Shown here one piece after another: positions 20,888 through 32,703 of a DNA stretch of 64,000 nt. The notes below the pieces were generated by a model. That model worked only from the letters and a program-made list of their open reading frames with translations. It was not told where the DNA came from and did not search any database. Origin of the DNA: Ixodes scapularis (Eukaryota; Arthropoda; Arachnida; Ixodida; Ixodidae); assembly GCF_016920785.2 (NCBI RefSeq), contig NW_024609880.1:49252296-49316295 (forward strand), read 5' to 3'. The position numbers were made by a program, and so were the translations under genes. Numbering within the stretch: position 1 is the first letter of the stretch; the number at the start of each line of letters is the position of its first letter.

Positions 20888-21110
20888 TATATGCGGAGCG
20901 CAAGTTCGTCTGCTTCTTTTTGCAGGGGTTCTGGTGACGTCAGAACACCGAGTTCTGATTGACTGTGATTGAAGAATAGTGGGTAGACTTGAAGGCAGCT
21001 TGCTTTGAAGTTTACTCGGTATCCTTCATTCAAAATCAATCAGAGCTCGGTGTTATGACGTCACCACAACCCCTGCAAAAAGAAGCAGACGAACTTGCGC
21101 TCCACATAGT
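20888..21110. mobile_element. MITE family M, copy 1
   Basis: Terminal repeats of about 55 bp: GGAGCGCAAGTTCGTCTGCT, then TTTTTGCAGGGGTT and GTGACGTCA. The middle has ATTGGCT/GATTG and GTGGGTAGACYT words. Related copies: 21629-21858, 55721-55913 and, diverged, 27625-27935. Confidence 0.8.
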
Positions 21111-21151
21111 CACCAACAAGTTGAGAACGGCATGGCGTGTCTTTTCTAACG

Positions 21152-21400
21152 ACCAGCCTCCAGCACGAGTTTTATTTTATTGTTGCCTTCCGCCGTGCTT
21201 TGTTTGACTACAGGCGTGCACGCTCGAGGCTCACGAGACGCCGAAGGGCCGTCCAAGGTAGGAAGCTTGTGCTGGAGGCGGAACAACTAAAAGACCTCGC
21301 CGCCATTTTCATCGTTTCAGTGACGCCAGTGAGCTTCGAGCGTGCAGGCGCTGCCAAAGCACGGCGGCGGAAGGCAACGAGCGCGCGCGGGAGGCTGCGC
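21152..21400. mobile_element. MITE between two family M copies
   Basis: Inverted ends carry GTTGCCTTCCGCC and GTGCTTTG, then GCGTGCACGCTCGAGGCTCA; right inverse at 21318-21400. About 80% identical arms. Different family from the flanking M copies. Confidence 0.65.
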
Positions 21401-21628
21401 GTTCTGAAGAGATGCTCTGCTGTTTTCATTCCGTCTGTGGACACGCGGAATCGACTAATTCCAAAACTCTCGGCAGGCAACGCTGCGCGCGTTGCATTGT
21501 GGGACCTGGTTGGCCACGGAGAGGAGTGGCACGACACGTAAAAATAAAGTCGGCGCTCGCTCGCATCGCACCCATTCATCTTCGTGAGAGTCCACGTTGG
21601 AACACGGACCTCCAGCATAAGGGCCTGC

Positions 21629-21858
21629 CTATGCAAAGCGCAAGTTCGTCTGCTTTTTTTTTTTTTTGCAGGGGTTGTGGTGACGTCAGAAAGGCGCCGA
21701 ACTCTGATTGGCTCTGATTGGAGGAAAGTGCGTAGATCTCAGAGCAAGCTGCCTTGAGGTCTACCCACTATCTTTCAATCAGAGCCAAACCGAGCTCGGC
21801 GTTCTTACGTCCTCACGACCTCTGCAAAAGAAGCAGATGAACTTGCGCTCCACATAGG
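21629..21858. mobile_element. MITE family M, copy 2
   Basis: Ends AGCGCAAGTTCGTCTGCTT and inverse AGATGAACTTGCGCTCC; a T tract is expanded in the left arm. Same centre as copy 1 (TGATTGGCTCTGATTGGA). Confidence 0.8.
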
Positions 21859-22966
21859 CTTAGCGAGGAGTAGGAGTATGTCCTGCCGCGTCCCATACCT
21901 ATCTGGCGGTCTGGCTACCACTCCAGAGTGCAGCATGGCCCTCCCGGCTCACGGAGTAGTTTTGAAGAAGCCTAGGGCAGTGAGGAGCTGATGGAATAGG
22001 ATGACCGGCCCAGCACACTTTTTGCACGTGCCATCTTTGTATTGTGTTCGTACGCACAGACTCCGGCACCTCGAGATTCCGAATAAACGTACCCCAGCAT
22101 TCCATCCGTATCGGTAGGGAAACGCCTAACGCATCATATACAATTAAGAGAAGTCGCCTATTTGAAAAGGCGAGCACTGGATTTGCTCTTGTCGCGATGT
22201 CGTGAAGTGAAGGCCAATTGAAACCAAAACTTAGTGGCCGATGGGTTCCCAAAATACTTTGCGCGGCATTACGCCGTTAGGATGGGATCGATTTTGGAAG
22301 AGGTCTTTTGCGTATAGAGTTATTTCTTGGAAACGTCAATCTTAGAGCCATTACGTAACTAAGCTTCAGTGTTGCGATACTTCGGCCATCTTGGTGCGGA
22401 AAATCATTGTTGCCAGTTTTTTTTTAAATGTTTTACGTGAAATTACAAGCGCGTTTCTGTCCTCCCCCAGAAACGGTTTCAGATTCCCAATACCATATTT
22501 AAAGGGGTACGGAAACGAAATTCTGAAGATCATTTCTTTGCTTCAACCTGGCATAGGTAGCAGTAACTGGCTCAGAAACATCAACGTTTCGCTGAAAAAC
22601 GCAAGAAAACAGAATTTAAACTGATTTAAACGATGACTAAAAACAGCCTGGTTGTTGGTTATGAAGCTTCAATGGAATGTCATGACGGCATCGGCTTCCG
22701 ACGGCAGCTCCGCTATATGAGAAGTACGCTCAATAGTACAGATACCTATAGGTCAGAACGTAATACCGAATGTTTGGTGAAGAATGTCAAAGCACAGTTG
22801 GACATCTCACTCCACCAGCCAATCACTTCCACTCTTTCTTTGACGTGACTGACGTCAGGGGCTGATGAACTATCTTTTTCAACATGGCACGCGTTGCTTT
22901 CAACGTCCTTCTCGCCGACGAACGCCGACCTCGAAGTGACTGGGGTTCACGTCGCAGGCCAGTGCC
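21859..22966. other. No gene seen
   Basis: No exon-like block or repeat recognised; short chance frames only. Confidence 0.35.
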
Positions 22967-23430
22967 GGTATCGGTTTTTGTGCGCGGCAGTTTCCGCTCG
23001 ACGATGTGAGAATTCAGCGATCGACTCGCCGTCCAACTTAGTGGCCATCGACGAGCTTTGTCACCGCTTGGACGATCGCGTAAGACTCGTGGACGAGACC
23101 GACGAAAGCAATCCGATCGCTTCTCTTTATTCGTTTAGTGTTTGCGATTGACAGAAGTCGCGTTGCAAAATCGTGACGATGCGAGCGTTTTTTCGTGGTA
23201 GTTTTTGTGTGACGATGTGAGAATTGTACGTACATACAGCCGTGTTCTCTGTGCTATGCACAGAGAACACGGCTGTAAATCGCGAACCGTCGAGACCAGC
23301 GCAAGCTTCTTCTATGCCACTGCCTTCGCTTCGTTCGTTTACTGTTCGCCCTTATGATAAGGAATGTCGCAAAATCGTCGTGGTGTACGCGTTTCTTCGC
23401 GGTGGCGTGGCGGTGCAGCAGTGACACCAC
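22967..23430 (+). repeat. Degenerate direct repeat of about 190 bp with hairpin
   Basis: Segments near 23115-23215 and 23315-23410 share ATTCGTTTA/GTTCGTTTAC, GTCGCAAAATCGT and CGTTTYTTCG words. An extra partial unit may start near 22970. The perfect hairpin at 23235-23277 lies between them. Confidence 0.4.
23235..23277. repeat. Perfect 20-bp stem, 3-base loop hairpin
   Basis: TACAGCCGTGTTCTCTGTGC, loop TAT, then the exact reverse complement. No mismatch. Confidence 0.95.
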
Positions 23431-23713
23431 TATTGATGCGATACGTTGCGTAAAATACTCGAGTGATGCCACCGCCGTGCCGCGCTGCACCGGACTCGGC
23501 CTATACTTCCCTGCTCGCTTTAATAAACGAAGAACGTGCACTGGTATAACGCCTTCAAAGCGATATTTATTTGTCCGTGAAGCTGGCGCCCCCGCCGAAT
23601 CTGGTCGTTGTGATCCGTTGGTGGTAAATCAGGTAAGCAGCAATTGCCTCACCTTCACAGATGATCCTGCCGTTACCTTCGACAACATGTACTCTAAAAA
23701 GAAAAGTGTAGCC

Positions 23714-24090
23714 ATTACACCCCTTGTCCCATATACGACACCAAACTTCAGTCCGACGTACAGCGCACTGCCGTCGAACTGACGGCCCCAACTTTCACGA
23801 GAGGCTTGATGCCGGTGGGATGTAACATGTTAATCAGCTAATATATACGTATCAAAGATTACAAAAAAAAAAAAAAAAAAAAAAAAAAGAACACGGAGGT
23901 TTTGCAGTAGGACGAAGGAAACTCCGATTACTTTTTTTCAGTCAGTCACACTTACATTAGCTATTTTAACAAGTCGTACAACTCAGCTATCGAGCCGCTC
24001 GTGAAATTGGATACATTTCATTCAACGTCCATGCGTTGTACTTCCAACTGAAGTTTTGGGGTGTCTTATATATGACAAGGGGTGTAAGAA
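23714..24090. mobile_element. MITE with about 65-bp TIRs
   Basis: Left end TTACACCCCTTGTC, then CATATACGACACC and AAACTTCAGT; right end is its inverse at 24030-24090. Contains a 26-base A tract (23863-23888). No coding capacity. Confidence 0.7.
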
Positions 24091-24810
24091 TATACCCTTT
24101 TTTTTCTTCTGTGTGTGAGGTAGGAAATCTACCAGCATCTCGCCTTGTGCGAGATAACAGAGGTACCTCAGCCGCCTCGCGACGATGTCGTCCCGTTCAA
24201 AGAGCAGCGAGCTCGCGCCCAAAAGCGACGTTGCACAATGTCACCATATTGGCCATGTCACGGAGCAGACGACACACTACGTGTTGTCATAGCGCGCACG
24301 ACTCCGCCGGCTCCGCAATCTCCCGATGACATGTTACAGCCCTTGGGCGCACTGTCCAAGCGAGGTAGTAACGCGTTGACGCCACCAAGTGTCGAGGCTC
24401 ATAACTACGACACGCTTGACCCTAGAAGGCCCATGACGTCGCGGGCAAGTCGCGGGCGTGACGGATATCCCGAGACGCACCGCGCTCTTCGATGGCCGAT
24501 TTTGAAGCGCTCGCCAGAATCAAACATTTAGAACGAAAAATGCAGACATCCGTCGAAAATATGACGATGCGATTGTCATTAGTAGAAAAAGATTATCATT
24601 TTTCATTTTTTTTTTCTGAACGTCAGAGCGTTGAGTTTGACTGAGCGCGAGGGTTGCTATGGCAAAAGCTGCGTCTGCTCCAACAAAACGTCCTTAGCTG
24701 TTGCAATATTAACCCCCGCTCGTACTCGGTCGAACTCAACGCAAGTGTGTGAATCGCCCCTTAGAAAACCGCTGCGGCTTCATGCTTGTTCGCTCAATCC
24801 ACCATTCAAC
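24091..24810. other. No gene seen
   Basis: A 128-codon plus-strand frame (24145-24531) has no recognisable motif and no splice context; treated as chance. Confidence 0.35.
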
Positions 24811-24811
24811 C

Positions 24812-24879
<68 letters not shown>
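24811..24879 (+). repeat. Compound microsatellite (CT)n(AT)n
   Basis: About 12 CT units followed directly by about 22 AT units. Confidence 0.95.
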
Positions 24880-24881
<2 letters not shown>

Positions 24882-24902
24882 TTAACGTGATAGTTTGGCA
24901 GC

Positions 24903-24967
24903 CCTGGACTGGTTGAGATGGCTGGTAGCATCTGTTGCGGTTCACCGTAAGGAGAAGCGGAGTGTGA
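24903..24967 (+). repeat. Dispersed short repeat family R1, copy 3
   Basis: CTGGACTGGTTGAGATGGCT, then CGTAAGGAGAAGCGGAGTG; as at 3341-3405. Confidence 0.6.
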
Positions 24968-25079
24968 GAAAACAAAACGCGGAAGAGGGCGTCGACAGAG
25001 TGCTACGCAATGTCGTAGCTTTCACCTTGTCGCCTTTCGTCACTTCCGCTGGATCACACATCGGAGGAAAGAGGAACAC

Positions 25080-26880
25080 GGATTAAAAACAAACAGACAC
25101 AAGAAATGGGTTCAGATGGCCCAGTCTCCGAGTCGACTTCCTCGCGGAAGTGGTTGGGAGATTGGATTTGTTTTGGTTTTGGCTGTGTCGTCTTATTGCG
25201 AATAGTTCGACGCGCCCTGTTGGGAGGAACCTCTCTGATGAAACGTTTCGCCCTCTTTTCGACCCCCAGGCTTTCACAAGTGCAAATTTTGTATTTTTTA
25301 TTGTTGGCATTTTTGTTTTTACTAAGCAACCGAAGGCGTTTTTTTTTTTATTTATTTCGTTGTAGTAGATTTGTTTCCTTCGTGCTTGCAAAGGAAGAAA
25401 GGGCCGGGATGTCCCAGTGGGCGACGAGGGCTTCGTGCTTCTTTGTCTTCGGCTTTGGTCGCTAAGTTTATGTGTTCCGCGGGATTCTATATTGGCCATG
25501 GTGTCAGGAGTTCAATGTGAAAACTTTATTAGCGCTCTTATTTTGCCTTGTCCGCCCGCCCCTTTCTGTTTATTTTGCAATTTTTTTTTAAAGGTCTTTG
25601 TGTATTTCTTGCGTCTTTACAACGTGGCACCCTCAGATTTAGTCAAATATTTCAAACTCGGATATCAGAAATATTTCTTCTCGAAAGCAAGATCTTTAAT
25701 CTGGCAGGAAGGGAGTAAAAAGTTGTTGATTTACAAACAAGGAGGTAACAGCGAGCCTCGCGTGTGCCATGTGAAACATCACGCTCAGTTTCTCGTCGCA
25801 CGAAATTCATATTTTGTAGGTGTAACTGAGGGTTCGGTTGCAAGTGAAAAGATTTGCCGGATGGTCTAAATTAATCGTCGAATTACACGATGAGGTCGGC
25901 CAATATGCGCGCGCTACTCCCGGTGCAGTGCGATGTTAGCGGGACGCTCGAAGTCAGGATTTGTCGCTGACTCGCCGATCCCTTAATGACATTCGCTGGA
26001 AATGACATTAAACTTTGCCGCGTAGCTTATTTATATAGGTATACGCGTAGTTGATTTAATGGTTCTAGTCCGTGTGGCATCAGTGCGGGACAGACCCGAA
26101 ATTCCCAGTAACCGATTACATTACGTCGCAACAAGACACGAACGCTAGGATTCGTTCTTTCAACAGGCTTTTAGTAGATAAGAAAAGAAAAAAAAATAAT
26201 ACGGAGGAAATTTGCTTGGAGGACCGCTCACACGTGCTTCCCAGAAGGCGGCAAGCCTCAGCACCGACTCATTTGGGAGAGCCTCGTTTCGTGAGCGCGG
26301 CACGTCGACTTGGCGTTTCAGATCACGGTTCGGGACCCGCACCACAGGTCGAGGGTATACCGGCGAAACCTCGGACAAAGCGCATATACAGCGCATAGCC
26401 AGACCAGCGGCCTGGAAAACAAGGAACGCTGACGACACTTGTTACATAACGGCGTGTTTGCCGTCAAGGCAGGGGAGGGTTCCTTGCTCCCCATTTGCCA
26501 AGACTTCGATTCGGGTGGGGGAACATCGTGCGGGCCTTCCATTCCGATCACGACTTGTCGCGTGTTGCCTCCTGTCTATTTTTGCGGACAACCTGACATT
26601 TGGGGGAAGAGTCGTTGACTCGACTATTGGCGATTTTCATCGCGTGTTCTTAAAACTATTTTCACGGCTCGGTCTTTAGAACACCAGGCGCTGTGAAGAT
26701 CTGATTGGCTCGAGAAAGCAAGCGAGCGAACCTGGCGCCAAAGCTTGCTGTTCTAGCCGCTAGGTGCCGTCTTTTTCGCTCAAGCCATCCAAGGCAATCC
26801 AGTGCTGTGAGCGTGTCACGTGACTACTATAAGCGCCCCCGCGCGTCGACAAGCCCCTCTCGAAGGCCACTCGACACTTG
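25080..26880. other. No gene seen
   Basis: T-rich stretches at 25290-25380 and 25560-25620. Frames of about 120-155 codons occur on both strands but show no motif or splice context. Confidence 0.35.
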
Positions 26881-26885
26881 CGCGG

Positions 26886-26925
26886 GATTGGATTGGCTCA
26901 GATGGCTCGTACCTTCCGCTGCGAC
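26886..26925 (+). repeat. Dispersed short repeat family R1, copy 4
   Basis: GGATTGGCTCAGATGGCTCG, then TTCCGCTGCGACG; diverges afterwards. Confidence 0.5.
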
Positions 26926-27262
26926 GCGAATCTGCCGAGATTCGAGTCCGTTGGCCAGGTTCGAGTTTCACGCGCATGGGCGGAAAATGAAAATAAGCCG
27001 ACGCCACCTGGCGGAGGAGGGATGGCAAAGGTTTCCGGCGTTATGTTTTTACGTAAAAGGACTAACTGTAAATAATTTGAACTTTATAGGTTTGCTTTTA
27101 CAATGCGTAAACATTGGTAATAATTGTCCGATATTTCAAATGAACTATCGGATAAAGAGTTCATTTTCTCTAGATTTAAAATGTTTGTGTAGAAGTAAGG
27201 CGACATTGTTCAAAAATATAACTTAGTCGAACTTTGACGAGATTTCGAAGGTCCGCCAAACC

Positions 27263-27318
27263 TGTCGAACCTAAAGATTGGACAAGTTCGCCAGTTTAGT
27301 CGACTTTTAGGTTCGACA
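27263..27318. repeat. Hairpin, 13-bp perfect arms
   Basis: TGTCGAACCTAAA and its reverse complement at 27306-27318, 30-base loop; TCGAAC words recur nearby, suggesting the core of an old MITE. Confidence 0.6.
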
Positions 27319-27624
27319 AAGTTGGCGACGTCCCTAGAGATTCGACGTAGGAGTGTATGCGCGGACGGACTCGCATGCGACTATCGATGTGCCATGTTTG
27401 TCATTGACTTGCGTTACCCTGCATTATCCGGGTGTTTACGGGCTTGAGTAAATGCGCGCGAACCGGCTCGTGTCACTCCTTCCCGAATTCACGCCGCACC
27501 ATTGTGGAGACTCCCCGAAATAGCTTTCGCGGTGTTTCTTTTAACCATGGAATCATTCATTGACATTTCAGAGTTCTATTCAATCGCTTCACTTTAATAT
27601 TGTCATCACACGAGTGACTATGGC

Positions 27625-27935
27625 CTTTCTATGCACCGAGACTGCGAGGGAGAGGAGAGAGCGCGTGGGGCTTCAAAACACCGAGCTCTGGCTGGAAGGA
27701 ATAGTGTGAAGACCCAAGGCTGGCTGCCTTTGTGTCCACTGCACTCATTGAACACGTCAGACCGCGGAATGCGAATGTCTGGCGTTTGGCTCTGGCATTC
27801 GAACGCTTTCGACTATCGCAATTGAGACAAAAAGAGCTAGCTACAGGTCCGCCCACTAATCATTCGAACCAGAGCTCGGCGTTCTGACAACCCCGCGCTC
27901 CCTCCTCTTCCCCTCTCCCTCACTTTCTCGGCAAT
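27625..27935. mobile_element. Diverged relative of MITE family M
   Basis: Shares CACCGAGCTCTGG near the left and CAGAGCTCGGCGTTCTGAC near the right with copies 1 and 2. The middle differs and contains TCTGGCGTTTGGCTCTGGCA. Confidence 0.45.
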
Positions 27936-28004
27936 TAGTTCGTGCTATACTGTCAAGGCTAGCGTCGTTTCCTCAGTGGTGGAGCCACGCACTTCTCAAC
28001 GCTA

Positions 28005-28120
28005 CCAGGTTAGCTCAGTTGCGGAACTCCCATGGAGGGGGGTACCATTTTTTTCACCCCTATCAGCCCGCCTCCCGTCGTTTGAAGTGCCACCTAGATT
28101 TTCGTTTCAAAAGTGTGTGT
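28005..28120 (+). repeat. Uninterrupted copy of repeat H (tRNA-like head)
   Basis: GGTTAGCTCAGTTGCGGAAC, then GGAGGGGGGTACC and a T run, then GAAGTGCCACCTAGATTTTC. The two halves are found separated by a LINE at 50965-51027 and 52934-53000. The head has an RNA polymerase III A-box-like TAGCTCAGTTG. Confidence 0.6.
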
Positions 28121-28317
28121 TCTAGAGAGTACGGCAAAATGCCGTCTAGACGCCGTGCTTTAATACAGTATGTGTTCCATATATTTCAAATCTCTGCAGT
28201 TCAGTTGCATAGCAACCATCCCCAAAACGATGGCGCGTCGAACGTCGGCACTGCTGCGAGAGCACGTCACTTCGTCTTGTCTCATATCCGCGTGCGCTCA
28301 CGCAATCAGCTTTGACA

Positions 28318-28495
28318 AAAGGGAGTATTCGTAAACCGCGTTTTTCCCTCCACAAAGCCCTCCGCAACGTAGAAGCCGCTACTGCGCCTGCACGCCGATG
28401 GCTTTGACGGTAGAGTTCCGGGTATCGTAGCGGGTTGCGGAGAGCGTTGCGGGACGGCGAAAACTATCTTCGAAAACTCCCTAAAGTTAAAGAAC
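28318..28495. mobile_element. MITE family S, copy 1
   Basis: Core ACTGCGCCTGCACGCCGATG then AGAGTTCCGGGTA is shared with 54390-54547 in inverse orientation. Ends AGGGAGTATTCG and inverse CGAAAACTCCCT. Confidence 0.65.
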
Positions 28496-28798
28496 AGCGG
28501 AAGCTAGGCTAGCCTTGACAACGTGGCAAAAAATAGTTGACGCCGGGTGGGGGAACCACGGCATAGTTGTCTCCAACGCAGCCTTTGCGTAAATTTATTA
28601 TCGACTTTGATTAGATTTTTGATATTGCGCGCGTATAGGAGCAAACGCAAGCGCTGTACGTTTGTGTCCGCGTTGCGTGCTCCACGCCGCACATATACGT
28701 CGTTGCTATTCGCCAATCCAAGACGCTGTTTGGGGCTCCGCGCACGCTCACTGTGGAATTGCTTGCGTTTGTTCGCGTATGCAATACCAAAACTCGTC

Positions 28799-28930
28799 AT
28801 TAGAGAGTTTTAGGAGACCGTTTTCGGATTCCCCGCTCCGCTCTATGGAAAGCGGAGTCGCCATCGCGCATGCGCGACCCGCTCTGGGATTTGAGCGTGT
28901 AGCGTCAGCTCCGCTATCGTCGCCATTTTA
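28799..28930. mobile_element. MITE family S-like, half copy
   Basis: AGAGAGTTTTAGGAGACCGT then CCGCTCCGCTCT; matches the right part of 33400-33512 in inverse orientation. Confidence 0.55.
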
Positions 28931-29574
28931 AGGAGTACGTTCCACTCTCAGTAAAGGTTCAGTAGATGGTGCTTTTCTGGAAAGGTGGGTGCTCGCTATT
29001 TGAAATCATGCTTGGGAGCGCGCTTGACGGTTATGAACCTCGCTGCACTAAGAAGCTGCGCAGACTTTGTTTGAAAAGGCGTCCCCCAGAAAACGTTTCA
29101 CGGTGGTCAAGAACCTCTGGCTGCTTCGAGAAATCGCTGGCCGCAATCCTTTCACGGCCCCTGAACGGTGGGAACAGGTGCTGCCTTGTCTAAGCCAGCG
29201 GGCTCGATTTTTCTATGCGAGATGACGACGACGACGTTGAGAGGATGACACACCGGGCGACGGCGGTGTCTCAATCTGAGCCCTGGGCCTCGGTTCCTCG
29301 GAGGTGGCAGCTTCTACTTCGGCTGGACTACCTCCTTGGAGCATGATTCTTTGACCCCAGTGGACCCCAGTGAGCAATAGCGCCATTATGTTCCTGGTGC
29401 TCCTTCATGCACTGATCGAACGGCGTGGAAGATCCTCATAGCTCGCTGCTCACCCGCCCAACCCGCCTCCACGAAGTATGGACTTCTGCGAATCGGACTG
29501 CCACCCTCCCCAATACCAACAACCCATGTCGTCGTCATCTTGCACGTATATACTCATCAGATTACCATGTTCCC
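28931..29574. other. No gene seen
   Basis: Contains a short GACGACGACGAC run near 29223; no exon evidence. Confidence 0.35.
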
Positions 29575-29700
29575 TAGACTTGATTTGATTTGATTTGATT
29601 TGATTTATTTTGCACAGATCAGGCACGTACACGGCAGCGTGCAAGGCGAAGCAGAGAGGTTAAAACCCTTACGCCTGTGCGCCTGCTTGCCTGCCGCCGT
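29575..29700 (-). mobile_element. LINE 3' end with (AAATC)n tail, minus strand
   Basis: Minus strand: CACGCTGCCGTGTACGTGCC, TGTGCAAAATAAATC, then AAATC repeats. Same 3' UTR family as 17222-17345, but that copy ends in ATT repeats. Confidence 0.7.
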
Positions 29701-31500
29701 GTACATATATACACGGCACCCCGGGCCTCGGTGGTACGGCCTACTGCTTTCCGCGGTGCCGCGGCTCTCCAGAGCCAAAAATTAAAGGTTAACGACCAAA
29801 GACTAAAGCAGTCGGCAAACGGAATGATATTTTGTTTGGTTACTTCAGGCAGCAAGACAGTGAAAATTAGCGAAAGCGAGTGCTTCATTTATATCTCTAC
29901 TTTTTTTCCCCCAATGAAATGAGTCTTTTCTTCTTCGTATGTTTCGGTTAGTGATATGGTGCATTGGTGTTTATGTACACTGCGCGACTCTGTTAGCGGG
30001 AGCATTCAATATTCTGTTTTCATTTTTCACCTTAAATTCGAGGGGCTGACATTTGCCTATTGGTGTGGAATAAAGCGCTCGTCTGGGGCACTAATCTGAG
30101 CGACAAATTTTCAGCTTTTTCTATAGCTGTCAAAAAAATAAACTGCAAATAAAAGCGATTTTTTTCGTGTTCGTATTAACAGGGCAGCGCAGTGTATGTA
30201 TCTGCCTTGGGAGGTGACATGGAACCATTTTGCTTGACTATACACTTCTTTTTATTTCTTTTGTGTGTTTATGAAAGTGCGTTTTTCAGGTTAAGCTGCT
30301 GCCTAGTTTCTGCCTCACTTGTGCTAGGGTCTTTTCTTGCAATAGAAGGCCAGGCAACATAGGCTACTCTTACAATGCTGAATTCAACAGTAACACTGTA
30401 ATTTGGTTAGATGCAATATTCACAGGCACATCTGAGAAGTAAAATGGTAGTCGTTAGTAAATGTTTTTTATTAAAATATTTTTAGATGCCTTTCAGCCCA
30501 GTTGGACAGGTATTTCGCTCAGTAAAAAAATTTGAATATGATTTACTGTGATAATTTTATGCATTCTAATATTAAACAAACAAAAAAATGCCCATGGTGT
30601 TTGTAGGTTTCGTCCAGCCGTCAAATTATGCCGTCTGCGCACATCACTGCCTGGTGCTTCACGACGAGCACACTCTTGTGGTCTTCTTCTAATTTGTTTG
30701 ATGGACGGCATATGGGCATGCTGTGCGGTCAACAAAACCCCAACAGTTGTTCAGGGGTGTTCCCTTGTCCTTGACGGCCTAATAAAAAGACAAAGAAAAA
30801 CACTCTTACGACACGGCAGTATTTAAACACTACCAAAACATATGATATGGGACTTGTTACTCCTCTAAGTTAAAGCTTATTTCCATTGTAGGGTTGTAAA
30901 AAACTGGGTATCGTAAATTAATATATATATATATATATATATAGTTGTTCATTAATTCTGCTAAGGTTTGAGGCCGTCAAACTGTGCATGCGAGGCCCGC
31001 TACGCCGGAATTCAAAACGAAACTTCTGAAAACTGTTCTAATCTACCACTATTGCTAAGAAGTCCAGGGTTGTGTTTGCTAAATTTTGCATTGTTTATGC
31101 CTGTCTGGTTTTCACCAGACAAAAAATTGACGTGGAATATTCTTTCGACCGTTATTGGTAGCGCTTTTCGAAACACCACCGGGTAACATATTCGGCCGCC
31201 CTATTTTGGGCATCGCTTTTAGTGCGAGACTTGTGACTAGAACCAATTTCATATTCAGTATTGACGCAGCATTCGTGTCTAATACATTTAGACTCCCATC
31301 CGCGACAAACAATGACGTAGCTCTCTTGCTCCCTAGACACTTGGCCAAAATAAGGCGGCCTCGAAGACTAGCGGCACCATGGGTTGCACTTTTAAAAAGG
31401 CTGCATTCAAGTTTCTATTATTTTCTAAATCTACCAAGGAAATCCAATGCAAACATTTCTTGAGGAAAGTTAAACAATTCAAAAGTTGCGAGCGAGTGTA
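29701..31500. other. No gene seen; (AT)n at 30920-30943
   Basis: AT-rich, with an AT microsatellite and a small stem GTCTGGTTTTCACCAGAC near 31101. No exon evidence. Confidence 0.35.
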
Positions 31501-31523
31501 AATAAATAAAGCTGAGAGGGGGG

Positions 31524-31595
31524 AGTGGTTTCTTTGGTGCAGCTTGCGAGCTGCACCAAAGAAACCACTGAAAGCTCGTGGTCAGCTTTCAGTGG
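31524..31595. repeat. Two overlapping perfect hairpins
   Basis: First: AGTGGTTTCTTTGGTGCAGC(T) pairs with its exact inverse (21 bp, 4-base loop, 31524-31569). Second: CCACTGAAAGCT (31565-31576) pairs with AGCTTTCAGTGG (31584-31595). They share CCACT, so only one can form fully at a time. Confidence 0.9.
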
Positions 31596-31829
31596 CATTT
31601 TCGACAGGAGGGCGCATGCACAGATATAATCGGCGTTCAAGCACGCGCACCCGTACATCTGACTGCATAGCCATAGGACGTCCACAAAACGCGACGACTT
31701 TACCGACGCCGTGCTGGTTGCAAAGTGATACTCGTTCACTTCGTTTGATTATGCTGTTTTGTGTTACATTGAACTCAAATCGAATGGTTTACTTTTTACG
31801 CGCGGGGCGTACGCTTTACTTCTTGATTC

Positions 31830-32060
31830 GACCTCTTTCAAGCTGAGGTCACGGTCAAAAACATCGACGCGTATTGAGTAAGTGCAGCCATCTTGAGATC
31901 TAAGCGATCCCGCTAAGGACGCTGAGGGCAGTCCGCTCTACAACTTGTGAAGCGGAGCGCACGCTCACTCCGCTAACTATACGCTCCAACTCAGAGCGGG
32001 CCACGCATGCGCGGTGGGGACGATGCTTCTCGCAGAGCGTAAAGTAGAGCAAAGAGGGCT
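31830..32060. other. GC-rich block related to MITE family S
   Basis: Carries CAGAGCGGGCCACGCATGCG, like CAGAGCGGGTCGCGCATGCG (28.8 kb, inverse) and CCGCGCATGCGC (33.4 kb). Ends not defined. Confidence 0.3.
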
Positions 32061-32504
32061 CATAAAAGTGGCCTACTAATACTCATAGATTACGAACGCG
32101 CTCGTCGTGACTTGTCCTGACACTGCCCATGTACACCTTTGGCGTATAGAAAAAAGTAACTTTTCACCAGACAGAGCAGCTGTGCTAGAAACAATGGAAA
32201 CGCGAAATTTACACAAACCATGCAGGGTCTCACCTGTGAGCACAGCTCTAGTTTCGCCAAGGTCAACCACCTATGTTTGTTCCTGTCAGCGAGCAGGTGG
32301 CCGAACCTCTCGTTGATGTGACCCGCGATGAGGTTCACAGAACTGAAGAACACCGACAAGTTCCGTCCAAATGCTCATCCAAGTACGAACAGACGGTTGG
32401 GATAGGCCAGTCGAGGAAGAACCATGCAAAGCGTCTCGCCAGATTGGCAATACTCTGCGCCGATCTGTCGGGTGCTGGTATTTGGAGGCCCGCATGCAGA
32501 GCAG

Positions 32505-32703
32505 CCAGGGGTGCTATGTTGCGCTTTTCGGACTCCCAGGAGACTAGGGAGAAGGAAGTGACGTCAACGATACAGCAAACGCAGATTGGATGTTGACAGA
32601 AGAAAACGAAATCAACACCCAATCTGCGTTTGCTGTGTCGTTGACGTCACTTCCCTCTTCCTAGTCTCCTGGGAGTCCAAAAAGCGCAACATAGCACCCC
32701 TGG
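32505..32703. mobile_element. Foldback element, 92-bp near-perfect arms
   Basis: Arms 32505-32596 and 32612-32703, loop 15 bases, only a few mismatches. Outer ends CCAGGGGTGCTATGTTGCGC. The high identity suggests a recent origin or ongoing arm conversion. No coding capacity. Confidence 0.9.

Noticed and set aside
25083..25499. 138-codon minus-strand frame opposite a 119-codon plus-strand frame
   Set aside because: Opposed long frames with biased T-rich composition and no motif.
28005..28040. A true tRNA gene at the TAGCTCAGTTG sequence
   Set aside because: An A-box-like stretch exists but no B box at tRNA spacing and no cloverleaf; it is a repeat head.
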